Source: Verrucomicrobiota bacterium (GTDB lineage Bacteria > Verrucomicrobiota > Verrucomicrobiia > Limisphaerales > UBA11358). From it: a stretch of 40,125 nucleotides of DNA. The DNA lies in the NCBI GenBank assembly GCA_028872915.1, contig JAGWNY010000027.1, forward strand, positions 1 to 40,125, written 5' to 3'. The notes beneath the pieces were generated by a model. It was given only the letters and a program-made list of their open reading frames with translations, did no database searches and had not been told where the DNA came from. Shown in pieces: positions 9,459-17,975 of the stretch (within the stretch, counting starts at the first letter, position 1; each line of letters starts with the position of its first letter). The translations under genes were made by a program, and so were the position numbers.

Positions 9459-11126
9459 TTAACGATGGTAATTGACTCCCATTTCCCTCAATCGTTGTTC
9501 GTCCATTCGCAATCGTTGCGAAAAATTTGTCCAATCCCGGGAATTTTCCGGCGACCACGTCACTTCCGCGAGCGCGCATTCGCGCGGCCAAATCATGTAT
9601 TCGGCGTGTGGAAGCGTCGCCACGTATTCCGTCCACAGGTTGCATTGCGCGCCAAGAATATGCGACTGATATTCCGGTTCAAGTCTCGCGGGAATCGGGT
9701 CAAATTGGCAAACTTTTTTCAACGGCAAATATCCGCCAATGGCATGGGGTTCCATCACATGGTTGGTGGATTGGTAATGGTCCAGATAACAATAGGCGGC
9801 GGGCGACATGACCACGTCGTGACCGGCGCGCGCCGCCGCCAGCCCGCCGCCTTTCCAATCCATGATGACGGCGTTTGCGGGCAGGCCACCGCGGCCAATT
9901 TCCGTCCAGCCAATCAGCGTTTTATGATGCGCCCTGACGAACTTTGCAATCCGTTTCGTGAACCACCCTTGCAATTGATCCACGTTCGTCATTCCTTCGC
10001 GTCGCATGAGCGCAAGGCAATCGGGGGCTTTCGCCCACGTCGCCGCCTGGACCTGGGCGTTGACCTCGTCGCCGCCCACGTGGACGTACTGTCCGGGAAA
10101 CAATCGAAAGACTTCCGAGAGCACGTCGTCGAGAAATTCGAACGTTGCGGGATTGCCCGGATCGAAAACGCCGCCGTTGATGCCGGCGCGAACGTTGGTG
10201 GTGTATTTTCCTTTGCCGCAGCCGAATTGCGGATATGCCGCGAGGGCCGCGACGGCATGGCCGGGCATTTCGATTTCGGGAACGATGGCGATATGGCGCG
10301 CCGCGGCGTAGGCGACAATCTCCCTAATGTCCCGCGGCGTGTAAAATCCGCCGTATTGTTTTCGCGCGTTGAATTTTGAACTGGCAACGGCGGCCCATGC
10401 CGGATGGGCGTTCAAGGCTTCGGCGACTTTCAAACTTTCGCGCGGCGGCTGGATGGCGCTGGACGCGCGCCAGGCGCTGATCCTGGCGAGCCTGGGATAC
10501 TTTTTAATTTCAATGCGCCAGCCCTGGTCGTCCGTCAAATGCCAGTGAAACACGTTCAACTTGTGCAGCGCCATTTCGTCAAGAATTTGTTCAACTTCGG
10601 CCTTGTCGAAAAAATGGCGGCTGACATCGAGCATCAAGCCGCGCCATTTGAACCGCGGCCAATCCCGGATTCGAACGCACGGAATGTTCCAATCCACATT
10701 GGTGACGACAGAGGGCGAAAAGATTTCCGGAGGCAGCAATTGCAGGAGCGTTTGCGCGCCATAAAACAGACCGGCTTGCGTGGGCGCGCGGATGACTATC
10801 AGATTGGTGGCGGCCGCCAACGTATAACCCTCCGCGCCAAGGGCGGCGTCGGCGGAATTTGTGGTCAGCAGGATTCCTGCGTTCGCGGATGCGCCCCCGT
10901 CCACCGTCAACGGGTATCCGGTGGATGTTTTCAGCCGACGCGCCAAAAAAATCGCGGTCGCGCGCGAACCGGGACCGGCTGTGATTTTTGTTCCCGGCAA
11001 AAGGGCAAAGAAGCCGTCGCGCGCTTCCATCTTTTGCGGCCGCGGAATCAGTGCCGGGGATTCCGCGATTCCCGGCATGGTTGCAAGAAGAAAAACCACC
11101 TGGGCGGCAATAAAGCAGGATTTCAT
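9459..11126 (-). CDS. Exported beta-N-acetylhexosaminidase, GH20
   Basis: It cleaves terminal GlcNAc or GalNAc from chitin oligomers or glycans by substrate-assisted catalysis. The chosen start MKSCFIAAQVVFLLATMPG gives a signal peptide with cleavage near AES. A GH20b-type N-terminal domain (about 25-140, LIPRPQKMEARDG) comes first. The catalytic barrel follows with RFKWRGLMLDVSRHFF, FHWHLTDDQGWRIEIKKYP, IVPEIEMPGHA and HVGGDEVN. Asp353-Glu354 of the last motif is the catalytic pair. At 555 residues it is of usual length. It heads the run GH20, MFS, PIG-L, nagB; the transporter starts 27 bases after its stop. The gene sits outside the T2SS run but could supply a T2SS cargo. Confidence 0.93.
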   Translation of the reverse strand: MKSCFIAAQVVFLLATMPGIAESPALIPRPQKMEARDGFFALLPGTKITAGPGSRATAIFLARRLKTSTGYPLTVDGGASANAGILLTTNSADAALGAEGYTLAAATNLIVIRAPTQAGLFYGAQTLLQLLPPEIFSPSVVTNVDWNIPCVRIRDWPRFKWRGLMLDVSRHFFDKAEVEQILDEMALHKLNVFHWHLTDDQGWRIEIKKYPRLARISAWRASSAIQPPRESLKVAEALNAHPAWAAVASSKFNARKQYGGFYTPRDIREIVAYAAARHIAIVPEIEMPGHAVAALAAYPQFGCGKGKYTTNVRAGINGGVFDPGNPATFEFLDDVLSEVFRLFPGQYVHVGGDEVNAQVQAATWAKAPDCLALMRREGMTNVDQLQGWFTKRIAKFVRAHHKTLIGWTEIGRGGLPANAVIMDWKGGGLAAARAGHDVVMSPAAYCYLDHYQSTNHVMEPHAIGGYLPLKKVCQFDPIPARLEPEYQSHILGAQCNLWTEYVATLPHAEYMIWPRECALAEVTWSPENSRDWTNFSQRLRMDEQRLREMGVNYHR

Positions 11127-11368
11127 CGGTTCCATTCGATTCGGCATGGCGGTCCGTTATTGAATCACTTTATCAAAAGCAATGGCCGTCAACCGCCGGT
11201 TCCATTGGCAACCGGAATCCATTGTCTGGCATGGGCGCGCCATTTGCCCAAGGGTAATCATTCAGGACGGGATTGCCAACATGCCGATTTTTCAGGTCGC
11301 GCGGGAAAACGGCATCCGGCATGTTTCAGCCTTGGAGCCGGGGAGCAAAAAGCAGTTCCGCGCGTTGT
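11127..11368. other. Intergenic region upstream of the amino-sugar operon
   Basis: This 242-base gap lies between the GH20 start and the SGNH hydrolase stop, so it must contain the amino-sugar operon promoter. Only weak sigma-70-like hexamers are visible (for example TTGACG on the minus strand near 11190). I could not identify an operator or a sigma-54 site. Confidence 0.3.
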
Positions 11369-12397
11369 TCACAACTGCCGCGCCTCGAGCGCGCGGATTT
11401 TTTTGTCCAGCGCGGCGGCGCGTTGTTCGGCCTGGGCGAGCGGCAGTCCGGGTTTGAAGCGGAAGTTCATGTGACCGACATAAGTCAACCATGCGCCGCG
11501 CAGGATATCCTGCTTTTCCACAACGGCCTTCAACAATTCAGCGCCGCGCGGATCGTCCGCCACCATGGCGTTTACACTGTCCATTTTGGCGAGGCTATCC
11601 GGCGCGTCCCAGTGCATTAGAATTTCCCGCGCCATGAGCCAATGGCCCTGGACATCGGGATGCACGCCGTCCCTGGTGAAGGTGAAGCGGGGATTGGTTT
11701 TGCGGCGTTGGGCAAGAAATTGGTCCATGGGCGTGTGAATATCCACGACATCCCAGCCGCGGGCGCGTTGCGAAACGAGCCAGGCCGAGTAGCGGGCCAG
11801 CACGTCGTCATAGTTCGTGTAAGGCGCGTAAAATCCCCTCAAGCCGCGGGCCGTCAGATGTTTTTTTGATCCAACCGGATCGAAAGGCGGGGGCGTCACG
11901 TGAACAATACGCGCGCCATATTGGACAACGGTGTCATGCATCCACCGGATGCCGTCCTTGAATGCCTTGAAATGGGCGTCGCTAAAAGGCTGGTAAACGC
12001 CGTCGTTCATGCCGTAATCGGCAACCACCAGGTCCGGCTTCGTTTTTTGGAGAATGTCCGGCAATCGCGCGTGCAAATCCGGGCGATCGTCCTTTTGGCC
12101 GGCGCGGCCCGGCGGAACATAGACGCCGCCCGGACGACCGTTCTCCGAGTAGCCGGCAACCATCTCCGAAGACTGGCCCAGGTTCAAAAACGTGATGGTG
12201 GAATTGGTGTCATGCGTCCGAACATAGGCCTCAATGTCATCAATGAAACCGCCGGCGTACGTGATACTATCGCCGATAAAGACGACGCGATGATACGGTT
12301 TGAGGCCCGGCAACGGCTCCTGTGCGCGGCAGAGCAGGCAGGCGAGAGCGAACCACGGAAAGAGAAAATTTTTTGCGGACGATTTCAGGATGCGCAT
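11369..12397 (-). CDS. Exported SGNH/GDSL-family hydrolase
   Basis: SGNH hydrolases are serine esterases, often acetyl-esterases acting on decorated polysaccharides. Starting at MRILKSSAKNFLFPWFALAC, the 342-residue protein has a signal peptide. Block I is VVFIGDSITYAGG with the nucleophile Ser44, block III is DYGMNDGVY, and block V is DGVHPDVQGH, which supplies the catalytic Asp and His. Block II Gly is in FLNLGQSSE. The frame is open to 12433, but the extra 12 residues precede the signal peptide and are not needed. It lies 75 bases downstream of the sigma-54 regulator and may be a separate unit. The substrate is unknown; deacetylation of plant or chitin-type polymers is a guess from the neighbours. 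Confidence 0.85.
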   Translation of the reverse strand: MRILKSSAKNFLFPWFALACLLCRAQEPLPGLKPYHRVVFIGDSITYAGGFIDDIEAYVRTHDTNSTITFLNLGQSSEMVAGYSENGRPGGVYVPPGRAGQKDDRPDLHARLPDILQKTKPDLVVADYGMNDGVYQPFSDAHFKAFKDGIRWMHDTVVQYGARIVHVTPPPFDPVGSKKHLTARGLRGFYAPYTNYDDVLARYSAWLVSQRARGWDVVDIHTPMDQFLAQRRKTNPRFTFTRDGVHPDVQGHWLMAREILMHWDAPDSLAKMDSVNAMVADDPRGAELLKAVVEKQDILRGAWLTYVGHMNFRFKPGLPLAQAEQRAAALDKKIRALEARQL

Positions 12398-12472
12398 GGC
12401 CAGAAGGTTAAACACGGCGGGCTTGCTCCGCAACCACTCCTGGAGCCGGATGGATTGCCGCAGCAGACAATT

Positions 12473-13846
12473 CTATTCCACGCCGTAGCCCTGTTCGCGG
12501 AATCGTTGGAGTTTGTAAATCAGGGTGCGCCGGCTGATGCCGAGGGATTTCGCGGTTTCGGTGCGGTTGAACCGATGCTGCCGCAACGCGCGCAGAATGG
12601 CATCGCGCTCAATGGCCTCCAGTTGGCTGGCGTCCGCCAGGGTTTTGGGCGGAAGAGCTTCGCCGGCGGCGCGCACGCGGGTGGGCAGATGCTCCGGCAG
12701 TATCAATTCACTGCGCGAGAGCAGCACCGCCCGCTCCATGGCGTTGCGCAGCTCCCGGACGTTTCCGGGCCAGGCATAGCGTTCCAGGCAGGCGGCCACG
12801 GTTTCAGAAAAGCGGCCGCGCCCGCGGGCGAACTCTTCGATAAATCGGACGGCAAGCGGCAGGATGTCCTCGCGCCGCTCCCGCAAAGGGGGAATGTTCA
12901 ATTCCACCACGTTCAACCGGTAAAACAGGTCCTCGCGAAAGCGTCCCCGTTTGACTTCCTCTTCGAGCTGCCGGTTGGTGGCGGCCAAAATGCGGGCGCT
13001 CGTTTGAATTTCGCGATTGGAACCGATGCGTTGAAAGCGGCCGTCCTGGGTCACCCGCAACAGTTTGGCCTGAAGCGCAAGGGACATCTCGGTGATTTCG
13101 TCCAAAAAAATCGTTCCCTGGCATGCCTCCTCAAACCGTCCGATCCGCCGGGCATGGGCGCTGGTGAAGGCCCCGCGTTCATGGCCAAAAAGTTCGCTTT
13201 CCAAAAGCGCCTCCGGAATGGCCGCGCAATTGACTTTGATCATCGGCCCGTCCGCCCGCGTGCTCCAGGCGTGCAGGACGTCCGCCAGAATTTCCTTTCC
13301 CACGCCGCTTTCGCCGCTGATCAATACGCGGCTCTCCGATGGCGCAATCAGCGCGGCATCCCGCAAGACGGCCCGCATCATCGGACTGCGCGCAACCAAA
13401 AAATCCGGGACCGTTTTCTCCTCGCAACTCCGGGGCGGGGCGGATTCTGAAAGGCCGATGGCCTGGCGGACGCAAGCGAGAAGTTCGTCCAGGTCAATGG
13501 GTTTGGCGAGATAATTGACCGCTCCATCCCGCATGGCGGCAACCGCGTCGCGCACGTCCGTAAAGGCCGTCACGAGCAGGACGGGAAGGCTGGCGTGTTC
13601 CTTCCGCGCCAGCCGCAGCGTTTCCAGGCCATTCAGGCCGGCCATCCGCACGTCCGAAATCATCATGTCAAAGCGCCCGGCGCGAAGCCTGGCCAGCCCT
13701 TCCGCGCCCGAATCCACCGTCTCCGTCTCGAAACCCTGCCCGCGCAGAAATGAATCCAACAGGCTCCGCTGGCCGGGGTCGTCATCCACAATCAGAATGC
13801 GCGGATGGCCTGCCTGAGAGGGGGTTTTCTGCGTTTCAGTAGGCAC
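12473..13846 (-). CDS. NtrC-family sigma-54-dependent response regulator
   Basis: This cytoplasmic transcription activator has 457 residues in three domains. The receiver (about 16-130) has the acidic pocket VDDD, phospho-acceptor Asp65 and Lys115. The AAA+ domain (about 150-380) has Walker A GESGVGKE at 178-185, and the sigma-54-contacting loop reads GAFTSA (225-230) instead of the usual GAFTGA. The C-terminal Fis-type helix-turn-helix reads NRTETAKSLGISRRTLIYKL. A GTG start gives a sensible beginning 18 bases after the kinase stop. It is paired with that kinase, and both follow the secretin genes in the same direction, so control of the T2SS run is plausible. I could not find a sigma-54 (-24/-12) promoter upstream of that run. 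Confidence 0.93.
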   Translation of the reverse strand: MPTETQKTPSQAGHPRILIVDDDPGQRSLLDSFLRGQGFETETVDSGAEGLARLRAGRFDMMISDVRMAGLNGLETLRLARKEHASLPVLLVTAFTDVRDAVAAMRDGAVNYLAKPIDLDELLACVRQAIGLSESAPPRSCEEKTVPDFLVARSPMMRAVLRDAALIAPSESRVLISGESGVGKEILADVLHAWSTRADGPMIKVNCAAIPEALLESELFGHERGAFTSAHARRIGRFEEACQGTIFLDEITEMSLALQAKLLRVTQDGRFQRIGSNREIQTSARILAATNRQLEEEVKRGRFREDLFYRLNVVELNIPPLRERREDILPLAVRFIEEFARGRGRFSETVAACLERYAWPGNVRELRNAMERAVLLSRSELILPEHLPTRVRAAGEALPPKTLADASQLEAIERDAILRALRQHRFNRTETAKSLGISRRTLIYKLQRFREQGYGVE

Positions 13847-13864
13847 AACGCCAGCCTACCCCAA

Positions 13865-15442
13865 TCAAGCCACCACCTTCAAGTGGCGGATGCGGAAGAT
13901 CGCGCCGCGCGGTTCGTTGGCCAGGCATTCGATTTCCCATCCGTGCGCGTGGACGATCTGTTGCACCACCGCCAGCCCCAGGCCGGTGCCTTTCAAATGC
14001 GTGGTAAAATAGGGCTTGAAAATCTCGCTCCGATTTTCCGCCGCCACGCCGGGGCCATCGTCCCGAATTTCAAGCATGCCTTCCGCCGCGCCGGTCTTGC
14101 GGGTCTGAATCCATACTTGACCGCCCTGCCCCACCGCCTGGAGCGCGTTCATCAGCAGGTTGAACAACACCTGCCGCGCCAATTGTTCGTCCGCTTCAAT
14201 CGCGATCACCTCGCCGCCGGTTTCAATTCGCGCTTTTTTTTCCTCGATGTCATGGCCCAGCGTGCGCACGACTTCGTTCACGGCCGAATTCAGCGCCACC
14301 CTGCCCCGGCGGACTTCGCGCGGGCGGGAATAATTGATGAACTCATTCAATTGCGCCGTGACCTTGTCCGTTTCGTCCACGATGGCCCCCGACCGCTCGC
14401 GAACGTCGTGCGGCGCGTCCGGCTCCTTGGAAATCATCTGCGCCATTCCGCGAATGATGTTGAGCGGGTTCCGCGTTTCATGGGCCAGTCCGGCGGCCGC
14501 CAGATTCATTTCCTTGAGATGCGAATTCAATTCGCTCGCCCGCACCAGGCGGATTTGAAGTTCGGAAGTTTTGGACAGATTCCGCCACGCCAGCGCGGCC
14601 CCCGCCGCCGAAATTCCGGCAAAAAGCACAATGAGTCGGCGCAGCCACGTATCAGAAATGCAAACCGCCTCGTAATTGACGGTGGACATGGTGATGACCA
14701 GCCCATGCACCTCCCCTTTTTTGACGAGGGCCTGATAGTCCTCTTCGTTCATCCATCGCAACCAGGGCGGGCGCCGCGAGCGCAGCCGCCGCTCCGGGCC
14801 TTCCGGTCGCGGCGGCTGGCCATTCGCCGGCGCCAGTTCCCCTGCCCCTCCCGGGCCAAAATTTTCATTGGTGCGCGCGGAACCGCCCGGCCGCGCTCCG
14901 TCATGCCGCCCGCCTTCGCGGCGGTCATAACGGACGTCCCGGTTCGTAAAATGCCGGAAGGATGGAAGCACGATCACGTTATTGGTCACGCCCTCGTGCG
15001 TTACCTGCGCTCCTTCCACCGGATTTACAAAAGTAACGCTGTGGTCCCGCCACAATTCGTTCTTTTGTGATAAAACGATTTGTTTGAAATCCATCGGCGC
15101 GCCGGCCGCCACGACCGGGTCTCCCGCCGTATTCAACAACGCAATGGAAAGCAATTCGCTGGATTGGGCCGCGTTTGTCCCCTCGTTCACCAGTTCGTTC
15201 AGCACCGGTTGAAGCCGATCCTGCAACACGGCGTCCCGGAAGCGCAGGGCGCGCATCACGGCGCTCAAGGTGTCCGCCACCTCGTGGGCGCGGTTGCGCA
15301 AATCCGCCCGCGCGGCTTCCCGGATGCGAAGATGTTCCTCCACCTGCCAGCCCGCCACCAGAAGCCATACGGCGGCCAGCAGGACGTAAAGCGAGGCGGT
15401 GCGGGGGCTGCCTTTCATCGGTTGGCGCGCGCTGTGGCGCAT
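13865..15442 (-). CDS. Membrane sensor histidine kinase
   Basis: The 525-residue protein has two membrane helices (about 17-33 and 268-286) enclosing a periplasmic sensor of about 230 residues. The sensor carries an Arg/Gly/Pro-rich stretch (about 172-225) of unusual composition. The cytoplasmic part has the H-box LAHETRNPLN with His321, the N-box NLLMNALQA, G1 DDGPGV, F-box FKPYFTT and G2 GTGLGLAV. This is the NtrB/ZraS-like kinase type that pairs with NtrC-type regulators, and the regulator follows at once. The start is uncertain between the first ATG (15442) and one at 15418; both keep the first helix. The gene begins 32 bases after the secretin stop, so it may be the tail of the T2SS transcript. 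The signal sensed is unknown. Confidence 0.92.
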   Translation of the reverse strand: MRHSARQPMKGSPRTASLYVLLAAVWLLVAGWQVEEHLRIREAARADLRNRAHEVADTLSAVMRALRFRDAVLQDRLQPVLNELVNEGTNAAQSSELLSIALLNTAGDPVVAAGAPMDFKQIVLSQKNELWRDHSVTFVNPVEGAQVTHEGVTNNVIVLPSFRHFTNRDVRYDRREGGRHDGARPGGSARTNENFGPGGAGELAPANGQPPRPEGPERRLRSRRPPWLRWMNEEDYQALVKKGEVHGLVITMSTVNYEAVCISDTWLRRLIVLFAGISAAGAALAWRNLSKTSELQIRLVRASELNSHLKEMNLAAAGLAHETRNPLNIIRGMAQMISKEPDAPHDVRERSGAIVDETDKVTAQLNEFINYSRPREVRRGRVALNSAVNEVVRTLGHDIEEKKARIETGGEVIAIEADEQLARQVLFNLLMNALQAVGQGGQVWIQTRKTGAAEGMLEIRDDGPGVAAENRSEIFKPYFTTHLKGTGLGLAVVQQIVHAHGWEIECLANEPRGAIFRIRHLKVVA

Positions 15443-15474
15443 TTGTAAGGTTTCACGATTCTCTTGATGTGCCG

Positions 15475-16692
15475 TTATGGGTTCCGCTTCATCGGCGCCC
15501 GCTCCAGAAAACGGTCCAGTTCCTCTTCCGATACAGAGTTGGTGATCATCTCCGCCTGGCGGCTCTCCTGCGCGGACATGGAAACCAGGTCCCTGGGCGC
15601 CGGAACAATATGCGGCGTCAAAAAGATGACCAATTCCGATTTCGCATCGCTCTTCTGCCGCGCTTTGAACAGGTTTCCGAGTATCGGAATGTCGCCCAGG
15701 AAGGGAATCTTATTGTCGTTGGATGACTTGTTGTTTTCCATCAAGCCGCCGATCACCACCGTTTGCGCGTTGGGCGTGTCCACCACCGTGTCCGCCGATC
15801 GCACGTCAATGTAAGGCGCCGTCACGCCCGGCGAAATTGTCTGCGTCAGCGTGGGGTCCACGGACGAAATCTGCGGTGAAAGAATCATTTCCACCATGTC
15901 GTCCCTGGAGGAAATGAACGGTGTCACTTTCAAAATAATGCCTACGTCCGTGTAGGTGATATTGTTCACCGGCGTCGTTGCCGCCAGCCCGGTGTAGCTC
16001 ACCGAAGTCACCAGCGGCACGGATTGCCCCACCACAATCGTTGCCGGCTGTCCGTCGCGCGCCAGAATGGACGGACGCGACAGCAACTGCGCGTGGCCCG
16101 CCTGCGCAATCGCGCGCAACGTGGCCTGAAAATCGCCCCCAAGGATCTGGTAAAATCCCGCCCCCGGCGCGACAGTCGGCGACAAGGCCGCCGTTCCCTG
16201 CCCCAGGATATTGAAGTTGGTCGTGACCGCGTTCAATCCCGAAAGCCCAAAAACGTTCGCCGCGTTTGCCGTCATGTTGTTGCCGATCCCTTTTGTCCAT
16301 CCCCCTTCCACGCCAATGTCGGACGAGTTGTTATGCTGCACTTCCAGGAAAACAACCTTGATTAACACCTGCGGTTTGGGCCGGTCCAGGTCCTGGATGA
16401 CCCGTTGTATCTGCGCCGCCGTTTCCCGGTCCGCAATCACCACTATGTTATGCGTGTCCGGGTCCACGGCGATGCTCGCGCTGCCCACCGCGCCATTGTT
16501 GTTGTATTCGACCGCGCCGGAGCTTTGGCCGCCGTTGGCACCGCCAAATCCGCCGCCCCCGAAGGAACGGAAACCGCCGCCGCCAAATCCGCCCGGCCCG
16601 CCCGTGCGATAAATGACTTGCGCGTGGAGACCGCCGCAACTGAATAAAATCAGCCCGGCGGCCAGGTGCTTTTTGAATTGTGATATTTTCAT
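15475..16692 (-). CDS. gspD: Secretin channel subunit: second half of N3 plus secretin domain (split GspD, C part)
   Basis: This 405-residue polypeptide would form the outer-membrane pore. It has its own signal peptide (MKISQFKKHLAAGLILFSCGGLHA), then a Gly-rich stretch (about 30-60). GSASIAVDPDTHNIVVIAD...AAQIQRVIQDLDRPKPQVLIKV corresponds to the second half of an N3 domain. The secretin core follows, with LLSRPSILARDGQPATIVVG, VGIILKVTPFIS and the signature VIGGLMENN...KIPFLGDIPILGNLF, ending in ELVIFLTPHIV. A tail of about 40 residues carries no clear pilotin-binding motif. N0, N1, N2 and the first half of N3 are encoded by the preceding gene, which ends 29 bases upstream. A normal GspD is one chain of about 650-750 residues. 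Confidence 0.9.
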   Translation of the reverse strand: MKISQFKKHLAAGLILFSCGGLHAQVIYRTGGPGGFGGGGFRSFGGGGFGGANGGQSSGAVEYNNNGAVGSASIAVDPDTHNIVVIADRETAAQIQRVIQDLDRPKPQVLIKVVFLEVQHNNSSDIGVEGGWTKGIGNNMTANAANVFGLSGLNAVTTNFNILGQGTAALSPTVAPGAGFYQILGGDFQATLRAIAQAGHAQLLSRPSILARDGQPATIVVGQSVPLVTSVSYTGLAATTPVNNITYTDVGIILKVTPFISSRDDMVEMILSPQISSVDPTLTQTISPGVTAPYIDVRSADTVVDTPNAQTVVIGGLMENNKSSNDNKIPFLGDIPILGNLFKARQKSDAKSELVIFLTPHIVPAPRDLVSMSAQESRQAEMITNSVSEEELDRFLERAPMKRNP

Positions 16693-16721
16693 GGGTTCAA
16701 GGGGTTAATCGGTCGCTTTCA

Positions 16722-17975
16722 TCAAAACATCTGTCCCGTCCCGGTTGTGGGCCGCATCGTCGCTCCCCCAACGCCGGGCGTGCCGCTCGAGGTGGACGAA
16801 TTTCCAATCGTCGCCGCGTTCTGGTTGGCGCGCGTTTGCAGCGCGCTGTTTTGCGCGCTGGCGCTGCCGGCGCCGTTTCGCGAGTTGCTCGTTTGGAACA
16901 TGTTTTGCAATACCTGCAACGCCTGCTGCGGATCCCCGTTGCTCATGTGATAAACATAAACCTTCTGGTCGCGCGACGACGGCAGGTCCAGTTGTTCCAC
17001 CATTCCAGAAATCTGATCCATCAAGTCCTTCGACGCCATCACGATCACCGATTGCGTGCGCCCATCCGCCACCGCAATCACCTGCGACTGCTTTTGCATC
17101 GCCGCGCTCTGGTTGTTCTGCGACGCCGCGGCCATCATCCGCCGGAAAAATCCGCCGGGTCCGCCGCCCCCGAACCGGACCGGCGTTTGGCTGCCGCTGG
17201 CGCCGTTGTTTGGAAAAATCTGGCCCAGTTCGGTTGCCACGTCGTTTGGGTTGGCGTATTTCAGCGGAAAAACCCGTATCTCCGTTTCGCCCTGCGCGCT
17301 ATTGTCCACCGCTTCGATGATTTCCACCAGATGCCGGATGTTCGACTCCGTGTCGGTCACCACGATGGTGTTGCCCGCGTCGTTCGCCACAATGGTGGCC
17401 TGCGCCGAAACAAATGAAGCAAGATCCGTCACCAACTGCCGCGCCTGCACGTACCGCACCGGAATGATCTGCGTCACGATTTCATCATTGTCGGGAATGA
17501 GGGCGGGATTGTTCCCGGTAATCACCGGAATGTTCCGCGTCTTCGCCGCGCTTTTGTCCATGATGGTGAGCGTCTGCCCGTTCCGCACCGCGGCATACCC
17601 GTTTTGGCTGAGCACGGAATTGAGCAGGTCCACCGCCTCGCCGCGGTTCATGGGATGTGTGCTGATGACGCTCACGTTGCCGTGGACCGTCGTGTCCAGA
17701 ATAATGGTGAATCCCGCCGCGTCGCTCAGATACTTCAAGACCTCGCTCAACGGCGCGTTTTGGAAGTTCAGCCGCAAATTCATCCCATTGCCGCCGGATG
17801 CCTGGCCGGGCGGCACAAATGGCGTCAGCGCCGCCGGCGCTGTCAATGACGCGCCAATGGTTGGCCCATTCGTTCCCGCGTCGGACCCTTCTGTTGTTTG
17901 AATGGGCGCCGTTTGCGCCGCGGCCGCCAGGGCCAGGCCTGACGCGCACAAGGTTGCAAATGTCTTTGTTTTCAT
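16722..17975 (-). CDS. gspD: Secretin periplasmic ring subunit: N0-N1-N2 and first half of N3 (split GspD, N part)
   Basis: The 417-residue exported protein has a signal peptide (MKTKTFATLCASGLALAAAA). N0 is LRLNFQNAPLSEVLKYLSDA...VSVISTHPMNRGEAVDLLNSVL. N1 is TQIIPVRYVQARQLVTDLAS...TIVVTDTESNIRHLVEIIEAV. N2 is IRVFPLKYANPNDVATELGQ...QSVIVMASKDLMDQISGMVEQL. The beginning of N3 is KVYVYHMSNGDPQQALQVLQ. It then ends in a Ser/Asn/Ala/Gly-rich tail of about 50 residues, exactly where the flexible N3 loop normally sits. It has no pore domain. Its ATG overlaps the GspC-like stop (ATGA at 17972-17975). It presumably assembles with the next gene product in the periplasm. Confidence 0.88.
   Translation of the reverse strand: MKTKTFATLCASGLALAAAAQTAPIQTTEGSDAGTNGPTIGASLTAPAALTPFVPPGQASGGNGMNLRLNFQNAPLSEVLKYLSDAAGFTIILDTTVHGNVSVISTHPMNRGEAVDLLNSVLSQNGYAAVRNGQTLTIMDKSAAKTRNIPVITGNNPALIPDNDEIVTQIIPVRYVQARQLVTDLASFVSAQATIVANDAGNTIVVTDTESNIRHLVEIIEAVDNSAQGETEIRVFPLKYANPNDVATELGQIFPNNGASGSQTPVRFGGGGPGGFFRRMMAAASQNNQSAAMQKQSQVIAVADGRTQSVIVMASKDLMDQISGMVEQLDLPSSRDQKVYVYHMSNGDPQQALQVLQNMFQTSNSRNGAGSASAQNSALQTRANQNAATIGNSSTSSGTPGVGGATMRPTTGTGQMF

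Noticed and set aside
11900..13450. Long plus-strand open frame of 516 codons
   Set aside because: It is the antisense of the SGNH hydrolase and the sigma-54 regulator, both of which have clear motifs on the minus strand; long antisense frames are expected in G+C-rich DNA.
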